64,000 bases of DNA from Sipunculus nudus (taxonomy: Eukaryota; Annelida; Sipuncula; Golfingiida; Sipunculidae). The stretch is from NCBI GenBank assembly GCA_026874595.1, contig CM049314.1:55225812-55289811 (forward strand), in the 5' to 3' direction. This document shows positions 33,001-45,079 of the stretch, piece after piece. Every line of letters starts with the position of its first letter. Position 1 is the stretch's first letter. The translations under genes were made by a program, and so were the position numbers. A model generated the notes under the pieces. It saw nothing but the letters and a program-made list of their open reading frames with translations. It was not told where the DNA came from and made no database searches.

Positions 33001-36000
33001 CACTAGCAATATGTGACATGGTGCTTGAAAACTTGAATAAAATCTACAGTTTTTGATCAACTGGTTTCAAATTTTTGGTGTTAACAGTTGAAATGCTAAC
33101 AAAAACATGCTGTGAAAATTAAATCCACAGCAGTTACAGCAAAAAAACGTGCCATGGTCAAAGTTGGGCAAAATTTAAGGTACCAATTTTTTATTTTTGC
33201 TAATATTTTTAAAAATTTAAAAGATTTTGATCTAATTTTGGGTATACAATTTAATTTTGATTAATAAAAGTAATATTACTGGAAAAAAAGTGCTTAGCTT
33301 TAACAAGTTTTGTGTTAAGTGATAAAATTTCTTTCCTGATTATTTACAAAATGCATTATGTTTGGGCCCATAACTTTTTTAAATTAAATAATACAGACCT
33401 AATTTCTGGCATGTACATAGGAATTATATAGAGGATTATTTATAGGAAATATGAGGAAAAACAGATGAGTGGTTTTGATATTAGGCAGTCCTAAAGTGTG
33501 AAAATAGGTTTTTAATAAAAAATTGAGGTTTTTCCTTAATTTCTCAAAGGAATGAAGTCGCAAAGACCCAGTTTTCGGCTTGGTAGGAGATCTTGGGGAC
33601 ATCTAACAGTATGCTGAATTTTGGATTCCTAGGTCTTACGGTTTCAAAACGTGCCACATCTACGGACGGACGGACGGACAGATGGACAGACGACGGACAA
33701 TGGACCACGACTATAGCTCAGATGACTTATAGTCAGCTGAGCTAAAAATCTCACTGTCTCAGCTGAGATTTGAACTCACGATCTCCTAGCTTTGAGCCCA
33801 CACAAGATGGACAGAGTAGTTAAGTGTTACATATATCAGTTTGGTAAAGAAGAGATTTATGTTAACAGCTTAGCAAAATATGGACTAGTCTTAACAGCTG
33901 CTTGAGGACAACATGCAGATTATCAAATTTTTTTTAAGCATCATGATCAGCTTACTTTTCACAATATATCAGTAATTTGATATATTTGGTAAGATAGAGT
34001 CCTGACTATCCAAGAGACAGTCTTAAAAAAAATCTTAATGAGAAAATCTTAAAGATTAGAGGTCAGTGGGACCTTATCAGAGGACTTCATCATAGAGTGA
34101 TTGCTAGCTATTTATAGAAAATTTACCCATGACATGATCATTTTTACAAATTCTATCACTTTCAAGCATCTCTGAGGTAAATATGTTGTCACCTTTTTGC
34201 TTAATCAGCCTGAGAAAAAAGTAGTGTTACTGTCACAAACAAGGTGACTGAACTTACCGACTGAGGTTGGCATTTCTCCCCACTGTAGTACGACATTCTT
34301 GCTGATTTTACCATAGGTATCCACATAAACACCCTCATCTGTGATCAAAGTGCAAGTCAGGTTTATAAGCTGTGACAAGTTTTACCACTATTTTGTTTGC
34401 ATTTATATTCAATGTTTGTAATATACTTTATATTCATATATATATATATATAATTTTGTTTGTGAGGTTTTGATCACTGTTTGTATGTAATGAAAACAAC
34501 TATATCAGTCCTTGAGTGTATTTACGAAAAGAGCATTTAATAACAGCATTTAGAAATAATCTACAAGTACAAAAAAAAAAACCTATGGGTCACGACGCTC
34601 AGCTGTTATATATAATAAAAAAATATTATTTAGAAATGAGGCACATGCTGGTTTTGTGTGGTAATAAATATAAGCTGTATCATGAGTTGTTGTTGTTTAG
34701 CTTATGTATGATTTTGATAGTACCTTTGGAGACAGGGAAGAGGATTGATTTCATTTATTTTATTAACAAATGGAGTACTACTGTCACACAGATTTTGACT
34801 TGGCCATATAACTTATAAGCAGAACATATAATATAAGAGTTTAACTATTTATTAAAAAAATTACAAATATTGTCCCAAATATAATTTTTATTAAAAATAA
34901 TAAGAGAATCATATGATTTTTTAAAATGAAATATAACTGATATGATTATTAAAATAATATTAAAGAATATATTCATGAATGCATTCATGAATACATTTTG
35001 AAAGTATTTGCACGAGTATTCATATTCTTTCATTTTTACCTGAATTCCCATTCTTTATGCAAGAAATTTTATAATGGAGTACATAATCATATTCGTATTT
35101 AAATACAATTACAAAGTATTCTCACCACGTCTGGTATTTATTCAGTTTTCACCAAACAATGATGTTGAGAATCCAGAATATACAAAATTCACACCATGGT
35201 TTTATGGCTTTTATTTATATTAAAAAATAACTGTAAAAAATTCATTTTGGACTAATTTCACATCAATGTACACACTAGACACAGTAGCAATCTAGATTAA
35301 TATTATCAACTGCATCTTTGTCTATCATTAATTTCCTTCATATAATCCTTAATGATTAGTAATGAATAATATGATTTACTTCTTTATCATTAAAAATGAA
35401 CTGAAAAATGCCATAGGTGACTGCATGGTGTTATTTGGAATATGTGACATTCTACCCATCGATACAAGATTCTTATATCATCAGTAACTGCAAGTTAATT
35501 TCCTGTTATTATAAACTAACAAATTCCTTTTCTATTTTTCTTTAATTTGTTATTAAAAACCAATAAAAATTTATTAATTTATTGTTTATTGTTATGTTGT
35601 TGGTTAAAACTACTAGATGAGTTGGGTTGAACACCTGGATCAACTGTGGCTGGCCATCAGCTGCCTGGATTCTCCCCTCAAGCGTGCATAATTTGATGAA
35701 AGGTCAACAAGATCAACATACAGGCGACTCAAGAGGGGCTTGAGAGAGCCAAAGTCTGACAGGGTCTTATAAAAAACATTAATAAAAGCTACAATATTTG
35801 GCAAATTTCTTTCAGCTTTCTAAACTAAAAAGCTGAAATCCTTATGTGTGCAAGATATGAAAATTATATCAACAGTGCTCACGGGAAACAAACGTGCCAT
35901 GGTCACAGTTGGGCAAAATTTAAGGTACTAATTTTATATTTATACTAATAACTTATAAAATTTGAAAAATTCAGAACTAATTTTGGGTATTCAATTGAAT

Positions 36001-39000
36001 CTTGATTAAATAATGTTACATCCCTGACAAAAAAAATCTCTAGCTTCAGCAATGCCCTTGTTAAGGGAGTAAATATATTTCTTGATTTTTTACAAAGTGC
36101 ATTATGTTTGGGCCCATAACTTAAAAAAAATACACAATACTGACATCATTTCTGGCATGTGCATAGTGAATGTATAGAAAAATATGTATATTATATATGA
36201 TCAAAGTCAGATCAGTGGTTTTGATATTAGGCAGTCTTAAAGTGTAACATTGGGTTTTTAATGGAAAAATTAAGTTTTTCATTGATATCTTGAAGGAATT
36301 AAGTCCTAGTGACCAAATTCTTGGCATGGTAGGGGATTTTGGAGAAATCTAACTGTATGCCAAATTTAAGGAACTTAGAGCTGAAGCTCGGGAGCTGAGC
36401 TCTAGCAAACTGCATAACACTAGCAATATGTGACATGGTGCTTGAAAACTTGAATAAAATCTACAGTTTTTGATCAACTGGTTTCAAATTTTTGGTGTTA
36501 ACAGTTAAAATGCTAACAAAAACATGCTGTGAAAATTAAATCCACAGCAGTTACAGCAAAAAAACGTGCCATGGTCAAAGTTGGGCAAAATTTAAGGTAC
36601 CAATTTTTTATTTTTGCTAATATTTTTAAAAATTTAAAAGATTTTGATCTAATTTTGGGTATACAATTTAATTTTGATTAATAAAAGTAATATTACTGGA
36701 AAAAAAGTGCTTAGCTTTAACAAGTTTTGTGTTAAGTGATAAAATTTCTTTCCAGATTATTTAAAAAATGCATTATGTTTGGGCCCATAACTTTTTTAAA
36801 TTAAATAATACAGACCTAATTTCTGGCATGTACATAGGAATTATATAGAGGATTATTTATAGGAAATATGAGGAAAAACAGATGAGTGGTTTTGATATTA
36901 GGCAGTCCTAAAGTGTGAAAATAGGTTTTTAATAAAAAATTGAGGTTTTTCCTTAATTTCTCAAAGGAATGAAGTCGCAAAGACCCAGTTTTTGGCTTGG
37001 TAGGAGATCTTGGGGACATCTAACATTATGCTGAATTTTGGATTCCTAGGTCTTACGGTTTCAAAACGTGCCACATCTACGGACGGACGGACGGACGGAC
37101 GGACGGACGGACGGACGGACAGACGGACGGACGACAGACAATGGACCACGACTATAGCTCAGATGACTTATAGTCAGCTGAGCTAAAAACTCGCCCAACA
37201 ATCATCTCTATTCCGTGACCACCACAAAATAACAACCACTTGTTGGCAGTCCTGTTTTTTGTTTGTTCTTTATATAGGAACTCACTTAGATGACCATCTC
37301 AAAAATGCAACACCATTCTTGAGGTCCTGTTGGAGGCTGTAATTTTCTAGGTTTGACTGTATTAAGGTATTACATGACATTTCTGACTCGATATTAAAAC
37401 TGCATAAGCTTACTTGTACATAGTATAATAATTAAATCCGAAGATGATCAAGAAGTAATAAAGAAAGCCACTTACTGTCGTAGCAGAGCAGGAGCTGAAG
37501 CCCATTAGTGTTTGGCAGTATCACAATGCAGTGTGGCACCAACAGGCCCTGGGTCTGTCAATCAAACAACAGCTCATAAATGTTCATGACAGCGGGAGCC
37601 TCATCTTACTTTTGTTGAAGAAGACACGGTTAAATGTACAGAGAATTTTATCTAAATTTATGTACTGTGATAAAACTTGCACCTAAAGGTTAAAGCTCTG
37701 CATATATTCTAGCTGATTAATAAATTTTATCCTGAAAAAAATATTTTATTTGCATTGTAAAATTAAAAAAAATATATTTAACTTGAATAAATTATTTTAA
37801 AAGGATAATAATGTGGCCGTATTGTCTAATTTTGAGCTGTACTTGTGGCTAAGTATTTAACCAAATGAGCAGTTTTGTACAACAACAGACTTTTAAATAT
37901 CACACTTTTTTTTAATATCACACTCACATGTGAAGGAATGTAGATATCAAACACTTGTGAGGTGTCAAGGTCAATGGCATGGAAACCGTGTTGTGACCCA
38001 TAAATGACCTTTAACCTCTGACCTTCTTCCACTGTAAGGTCAACTATCATTGGCCTCTGCACCAAGTTGTTGAAAGACTGCAGTGAAATAATAATTTAAA
38101 TTACTGAAATTAATTTCGTCATGACATATGGCACGATAATTACAAACAAGTCTGACAACTTAATAAAATATCTGCAAATACCTGAATACTATATTTAGAA
38201 AGTTGCAAAAGCTTAATTTTTACTAAACAGAATAATTATGTCAAGTTAAAATCCATGAACATTTTCAGTACCCTAGACCTAAGTAACATCATAATTATTT
38301 AACACATTTCTACTGCATTTTACAACATATCTATATGAACTGGATTTTACAACTAGAGTATCGTATTTTATGTTTTATCTGATCCAGCTTCTACATATAT
38401 AAAATATGGCTATATGTAGGAAAGATTAAACTGTGAACAAACTGAATGTGTCTAAAATATAATAAACCTGATTATAATGATAAATACCTTGAAAGCCATG
38501 AACTTGTGGTACGGTTTTGGAGCCCAAGCAAAAATCTCTATACTATCTTTCAAACCAATTACCAAGAATTTTATTCTCTCATATTTGACTGAAAAAAAAG
38601 AAAGAAACAAGAAATTAATTCTCAAAGCAACCCTGATAAGTTTCAAAGTACCTATGCAACATGGGAATAGGAAAGAGCACTAATGTTAAAGTCACAAGTA
38701 TTTATCAATATCAATGTATTTGTGAACATGTTATGATTCTCATGTACTCAGTTGCCAAATTAGATGTCTATAGCCCTGGTACTGATCTCTCAACAACAAG
38801 AGATGTACTGTGAAACCTGTGTTATGAGACCACCCATGGGACTGGCCAAAGTGGTCTTATTTCACAGGGGGTCTGATTAGTTACAGCCAATATGAATGCT
38901 TTCAGTTCACTTAAGGGTGTTCTTAATAGACAGGTGGTCTTATAAGACAGGTTCCACTGTATTTACCAATTCACATCAGACATGAACGCCAGTATGATGG

Positions 39001-41987
39001 CTTGGACAGGGAATCCAAACAGGCTGTGTCAAGTGATCTGACTGGCTGCTGGAGGTGAATATTCAAATCAACATGGAATTATTTTATACAAGAATATGTG
39101 ATTGATTATATCACAGTGGGTCATAACAAAGCAACCAATCACCTTATATATAGCGCTTCTTTAACTGCAGCAACAATGAGCAGATCAAAGACACAAGTAT
39201 TGTAAGTGCTTCGGCAGTACACTCTGGCAACAAATTATTACACTTTTAAGAAAACTCCAGATAGTTGCCGGTCAGGATGGGTGTGATCTCTTTTGATTGA
39301 CTGACTCTCTGATTTATACATGAACAACTCTGGTTTCTCACCTATTCTGAAGTGAATACATCCCATTAGGTCTCCTACATTGGTCCAGCCATTTTTCTTC
39401 TCATTCTATCAGAATAAAATGGAAATATGACAAACTGGTAGTGGTATTGTTACAAATGAAGCAAAACTGCACAGGAACCTCAGATTGTTTTTCTACATAT
39501 ACTTAAACCTGAGCAGATGTATGGTGGCCTTGTCAAGATTTATAGTTCAATCTGCTTGGCTATTGCCTCCATGAAGTGTGACGGAAATTGTTAAGGCAAG
39601 TACAAGATTAGCCAGGTAAGTTAAATTCACATGTAAGATAATATTATGGAGAAAAACTATTTAACTCTCACAAAGATCTTGGTTTCCTGTCTGGCTTAAG
39701 ATTCTAGGTTTACCACACCTGATTTAAGGAATTTGGTTTATTCGGTTTGTTTTAAGGATCTTGCAAACCAGATCTGTTTTCAGAATCTTGGTTTATCAGG
39801 TCTGTTTTAGGGATCTTGGACTGTCAGGTCTGTTTTCATGATCAAGGTTTACCTAGTCTGTTTTCAGGATCAGGGTTAACCTGGTCTTTTTTCAGGAATA
39901 AGATTTACCTGGTGTGTGCAAGGATCAAGGTTTACCTGGTGTGTTTTAAGGATCAAGGTTATCTTGTCTGTTATCAAAGGATCAAGATTTACCTGGTCTG
40001 TGTAATTATCAAGGTTTACCTGGTCTGTATCAGGATCAAGGTTTACCTGGTCTATTTTAAGGATCAAGGTTTACCTGGTCTATGTAATGATCAAGGTTTA
40101 CCTGGTCTGCTTTCAGGATCACAGTTTATCTGGTTTATTTTAAGGATCAAGGTTTACCTGGTCTTTTTTGTTAGGATCTTGGTTTATCAGTCTGTTTAAG
40201 GATCAAGGTTTACCTGGTCTGCTTTCAGGATCACAGTTTATCTGGTTTATTTTAAGGATGAAGGTTTACCTGGTCTTTTTTGTTAGGATCTTGGTTTATC
40301 AGTCTGTTTAAGGATCAAGGTTTACCTGGTCTGCTTTCAGGATCACAGTTTATCTGGTTTATTTTAAGGATCAAGGTTTACCTGGTCTTTTTTGTTAGGA
40401 TCTAGGTTTATCAGTCTGTTTAAGGATCAAGGTTTACCTGGTCAGTTTTCAGGATCTTGGTTTTGAGCCATGACAAGTAGTAGACACGAAGGCGATTCTT
40501 TTTGCCTGATATCGTAACCAGAATGTTCTGTCCTTCTAAAACCTCCATCTGTTGAAAGCGACGCCGGGATATCAACTGGTAAACTGTCATGTACAGAAAA
40601 CAACATTAATTAACACATCAATATCAATAATTTGGTAATTCATGTCAAATTCACAAGTGTTTATCTACTGAACTATACAATATATATACTAATGAAATAC
40701 AATTAAATAATTATATCATTAAATAAACAATATTACTGATAAATTTGAATAAGAAGAAGCAGAAGAGGTATTATGTATGTTCTGTTACACACACTGTCTG
40801 ACTGACCCAGATATTATATAATATAAATAATGCTAACATGATCACAAGGTAAAACTGATGTTCATGGCGTCAAAGAAAATACATCTATAATGGTGATCTC
40901 TTTTGAGAAATTATATCATACAAAAAAATAACATTTTGAAGTAATATCAAAGTAATAAACTATTGGGGTGATGTTTATTTACATTTTATATACAGATTTC
41001 TTTTACCTTTGCCCTGTCCACTCCTATCCAGCAGCATAAGTCCAGTTTCTGTCCCAATAAGTAGATTCACACCTGAAGACAAAATATTAATATTATAATG
41101 AGCTGTCCCTTCTTGGAGGAGGGTGATATATATTTATTATTTAGTGATACAGTAAACCCTCTTTTATACAGTCAACATGACAGTCATTTATAGTAACTGT
41201 GTCACTGGGGTGTAAGGAACTTTTGATATCTTGGCTGGGAGAAATATATTAAAGGAGATATATCAAACAGATTTTAAAAGACTGCAACTATTATCATCAA
41301 GGATGCCCAGTGACTAAAGTCTGACATGTGGGATGCATGAAAATGATACTGGGCACCTTTAAATGCAGAAGGGACACTATATATGCAAGCCATTATGTCA
41401 CAGTTACTGATAAAACTGTCTTCCTTGTCAAGTTCAGGTAAAATCATCAATAAGTCCAAGTTTACTGAACCAAATTTGTTATTATGGTACTGGTAGTTTT
41501 TATGAATACAAAAAGAACAAAACAAGTTTACTCCTATAATAATAAATCAAAAGGAAACAGTTTTAAATTATAATTATCATTATTTTTGTATGATATACTA
41601 CAGAAAAGTAGTTTTAGAGATTTTAAACAAATATATTTCATGTATGTGGTTCATGGGTAACAATGTAGTTATGTAACTGTTACTCACCCCACAAGGCAGC
41701 ACACAGTATATCAGAGTTAAAACGTTTCTTGTATTTCCTAATCTCTGGTGTGTCGTTCTCAGCTATCGTGGGCGCGATGTTCACATTGATATGTGACCCA
41801 CGCCGCGGTGTGTTTGCACCAAAACCAAACGCATGGAAGGATCTTGTGGACTCATTCTTACGCATCTGTTTTCCTCCTCCCCGGGACTGTAATACAATTA
41901 ATTTACTATAAATTTAACATAAACAAATTTAGAATAATCACATACATTCTTGATAGAGACTAACACAATAAGCAATATAAAATATGG

Positions 41988-42044
<57 letters not shown>

Positions 42045-43007
42045 AATCCAAGATTATGTTATAATACAAACTTAATTATTAAATTAAATAAATAAATGAT
42101 ATAAAATACTGATATAAAATATAACAATATTAAATATACTAGAAATACACATTTCTGAGATGGCAAAATAAACTTAATGTCAAGTATACTGACATGAATT
42201 TTATGGATGTTGAAACACATTTTCAAGCTGTAACATACTAAACATTACTATTTATCTTATATCATATGTAATAAGGTTAATAAATGCGAAATTATCAACT
42301 GTTTCAATCATTTTAATACCAGAATTTTATCTGCAGGAATTAATTTAAGAATATGTTAGATGTTTTCATATAAATGTATACACTTCCTTTTAGATGTCGA
42401 GACAAGATGGTTTGATAAATCCCTGATCAAATGTTTGCAATTTAAAGTACACTGGATTTTAGTTCTACACTGATCTAAAAGATTTCAGCACAGCATTCAG
42501 AAGCCACAGTGGTGCTTAAGTGATACCTCCATCTGCCACCAGATGGCAGCTCTTTCCCTCACTGGGATACAGACTTAAGGTGACAGCTGCTCATCTTTTC
42601 AAAATTCCCTGCTACTAATAATGATTGACACACAGTAACGATTATCTCCAAAAAGTATCATGGAAAACAATTCAGTAATTTGTCTACTCCTGCAAGCTGA
42701 CAAAAAACAAACAAAGATGTAAATGTAACCTCCATGGTGTAGTTAACAGATTGTTTACCTCGTCAGACCCCTTCTCTTGTGATCCCCTCTGCGCTCCTTG
42801 CGGCGGGTGGTTTCTCGGTGGGGTTTGGGGTGGCAGTAAGTCTGGCAGGACACCAGTACTGGCACGGTTCGACGGCGTACCTCCTGAGCCACCAGGTGAT
42901 GAGTTTGCTTCATGACGTCTTGGAAGAGGTGGCGTTGCCCGCACAGCACCGCGATCTTGCTCTGAGTGAGGTCGATCACGCTTTGGCCGTTCTGGTTTCA
43001 CCTCATT
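30075..43007 (-). CDS. msn: Misshapen/NIK-type Ste20 kinase (MAP4K4/TNIK/MINK1 family), C-terminal exons with complete CNH domain
   Basis: Eleven exons, all with GT-AG borders and unbroken phase: 42759-43007, 41688-41886, 41007-41072, 40438-40583, 39342-39405, 38488-38588, 37928-38077, 37476-37554, 34258-34338, 30844-30983 and 30075-30158 (stop TAG 30075-30077). Together they give 452 residues. The first exon is proline/arginine-rich linker ([20 protein letters not shown]), as expected for the part that binds SH3 adaptors such as Nck. From [20 protein letters not shown] on comes the citron-homology (CNH) domain: [90 protein letters not shown] and the C-terminal [15 protein letters not shown]. 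All are near-identical to TNIK/MINK1/MAP4K4. These kinases act on JNK, Wnt and cytoskeletal signalling, and the CNH binds small GTPases such as Rap2. The kinase domain and coiled coil are not in the window. Confidence 0.95.
31143..33748. mobile_element. 2.6-kb non-autonomous element, copy A (kinase-gene last-but-one intron)
   Basis: It starts acctatgggtcacgacgctc and ends with a (GGAC)n run, gactatagctcagatgactt and atagtcagctgagctaaaaa. The end can pair TAGCTCA with TGAGCTA. Near-start gctcagctg and near-end cagctgagc are inverted. The inside has two diverged direct units headed aacgtgccatggtca (32475 and 33147). The flanks differ from those of copy B, so both are mobile insertions rather than one block duplicated with its surroundings. 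No transposase ORF. The design (tandem core, hairpin end) fits Helentron/pearl-type elements; unproven. Confidence 0.75.
33749..33835 (-). repeat. tRNA-like SINE-head remnant next to copy A
   Basis: The minus strand reads gctaggagatcgtgagttca followed by aatctcagctgag. This holds a B-box-like GAGTTCAAATCTC preceded by tRNA-like sequence. It is too short and altered to be a working tRNA. Confidence 0.35.
34581..37189. mobile_element. 2.6-kb non-autonomous element, copy B (neighbouring intron)
   Basis: Nearly identical to copy A along its whole length, in the same orientation. Differences seen: an ~20-nt deletion near 35193, a longer GGAC run at 37080-37130 and single-base changes. Offset between copies is 3,438 bp. 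The small ORFs in it repeat those of copy A and are shadows. Confidence 0.8.
37080..37135. repeat. (GGAC)n tetranucleotide in copy B
   Basis: About ten acgg/ggac units; copy A has fewer (33661-33700). It is the most variable part of the element. Confidence 0.95.
38808..38959. mobile_element. Tigger/pogo-like MITE in kinase-gene intron
   Basis: It starts ctgtgaaacctgtgttatga and ends agacaggttccactg, with TA outside both ends. It shares its left 40 bp with the element at 5624-5732 in UGGT. Confidence 0.7.
39675..40463. repeat. 28-bp minisatellite carrying 5' splice-site copies; overlaps an exon end
   Basis: About 25-30 units of 26-31 bp of the type ggatcaaggtttacctggtc plus tgttttca. The right part is organised in a 112-bp higher-order unit (starts 40189, 40301 and 40413). 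On the gene strand each unit reads gaccag|gtaaaccttgatcc. The real exon of the kinase gene (40438-40583) ends gatcctgaaaactgaccag|gtaaacc, so its last ~25 nt and its donor site are themselves a repeat unit. At least a dozen further copies with the same CAG|GTAAAC lie downstream in the intron. Confidence 0.92.
41991..42042. repeat. (TA)n microsatellite
   Basis: Pure TA tract in the kinase-gene intron between the exons at 42759 and 41886. Confidence 0.97.
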
Positions 43008-45038
43008 CTGTAACAATCAAAAATGGCTTCATTAACTTAATATTCAACCAGAATACAAATTGCTCGTCATTATTATTATTAAATCATATCCACAAGAATT
43101 GAGGAGCGATTCCTGGATATTCCATTAAAATCTGAAACAAACTGCAAATATCGTAAAAAAAAACTCAACATTTACCTGATCAACTGCAAAGACATACTAT
43201 TTTGCTAAACAGCAAACTTCCTGGACTGTTTTGGGCATCATTATGCATAGCTGTAATATTGACTGGTACCACAGAAGTTTAAGACCATTCCTGATCTGTA
43301 TCTGACTTTAAGACAGTGAATAATTGCGAGGACTGTCAAAATATTTAAAGGCATCTTTGTAGTTTCTTTTTTTATCAAGGCAAGCAAAACTTTTTCTATC
43401 ACTGCTCAAAGGCAGCTACATTGGTCTCAGGCACAGTCATCTGAATAAATTAAAAGATTCAGTGGGCATAAAAACAGAAACATTTAATCAATAATAGATG
43501 GCCATGCATGCCTGGGCCACTGATCTTTATCAATATTTCTCCCCTAGTCAGCCATAATATTATTCATTATATTTTCTAAAATTAGAAAACTGTGACATAT
43601 CTCTCATTTTACAAAAGTCATCACATAATTTATCATTGTCATAATGCTTGTTTTTATGTTAAACAATTTCATGATTACATCATAATTATCATTCATCAAT
43701 GTCAATAACTTTCTGTTATTTCTATTGTAAATGTGTTTTTATTTACCATTTATTTAAATTAGATGTGCAGTGCACCTAGTTATAAACACTATTCTCTCTG
43801 TAAAGTAAATAATTCCAATTTAACAATGACACCAACACCAATCTCAACTGTGTGATAAATCTAAAGAACAAACTTCTCTTCTGTCATAAATTTTGAGCCA
43901 TCCCCGAGTCTTGCTTTGATAAACACTCAAAGGTACAACTCTATTTCTGCTGTGAAACTAATTAACTGTCATTAAGGAAATTAACAAACAGCACTAGTTA
44001 ATTTTGCAAATCAATGATGGAAAATAGTCATATAGATGTGACAGTCACTAACTTGCACCACTGGAATTGGAATTTCAGTTTCAGCTGCAAAGATCATAGA
44101 GACTTAATAAGCTATCAAATTTCATCTCTCTCTCCCCTGCCTGAATATTAACATATTCAATAAAAATCATCAACTTTTGGTCATCTGAGTAAGGAAATTC
44201 TTTTCTCTTGCGGTACAGGAGTTTTTTTTTTTTATGGTGAATGTACACCTGCTTCTGCAGGGAGAATAGCTTCCTCCGATAACATTCAGTTCTTTATTCG
44301 TTATCAGAGAAAAAAATCCTGATCGGTTTTCTGACAGCCTTTTTTCTTTGTTGTGCCATTATCCTGACATTTCAGTTTTAAGGAACTGATATCCATAAAC
44401 ACAGGTTCTTTTCTCAAAAGATACAGGCAATTTCCAATCTATAATGTGATTGATGATAAATAGCATCCACATTTTTTTATATTACAATAAAGAAAAGTGG
44501 ACTTTTTTCATCTATTTTATACCCAACACACAGGGACTTATATGAAGCGCTACCTGACATTTTTTCTCTGTCCTCCCATCATAGCCGAGAAGGCAGGTAC
44601 AAGGCTCATAAAAAACTACGACAAGCACGGGAGAGTATTTTTAGCAGATCCAATATTATCAAGTCCTGTCCCATGAAAGAAGAGCTAAAAAACAACGGGG
44701 CTGGTCATTTATCATCCAAGCTTACAGCGATGGGTCCATTCTCCGACAAACACACAAATGAACACAACCAGCCCCACTTTTTTTTTTACAGCTGAGCTTA
44801 GTATATGGCACAGCTGTAAACCGATAAAGGAATGGCCGGGACGGAGAAACCAGGTTAAAAGGGGTCAAGGAAGACAAATATGCGGACTCATGGTTCCTGA
44901 AGGTTTTTGTGCATCTCTGTCCTTATCGTAGGAAGATCTGTTGTTTTTCCACCACTCTCCTTTACATTTAGAGATCTGAGAAGATATGTTGGTCTTTGTG
45001 TGGAAACAAAGACGGTTCCAAATAACACTAAGAAATAT

Positions 45039-45079
<41 letters not shown>

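Noticed and set aside
33749-33835. Functional tRNA gene
   Set aside because: Only a B-box-like part is intact; it does not fold into a full cloverleaf by eye.
31132-37149. Paired ORFs repeated at 3.4-kb spacing
   Set aside because: They are the same non-coding element twice; ORFs are short, AT-driven and unlike transposases.
39876-40199. 127-codon plus and 63-codon minus ORFs in the minisatellite
   Set aside because: Products of the tandem repeat. The minus frame is only relevant as possible intron read-through, not as a separate gene.
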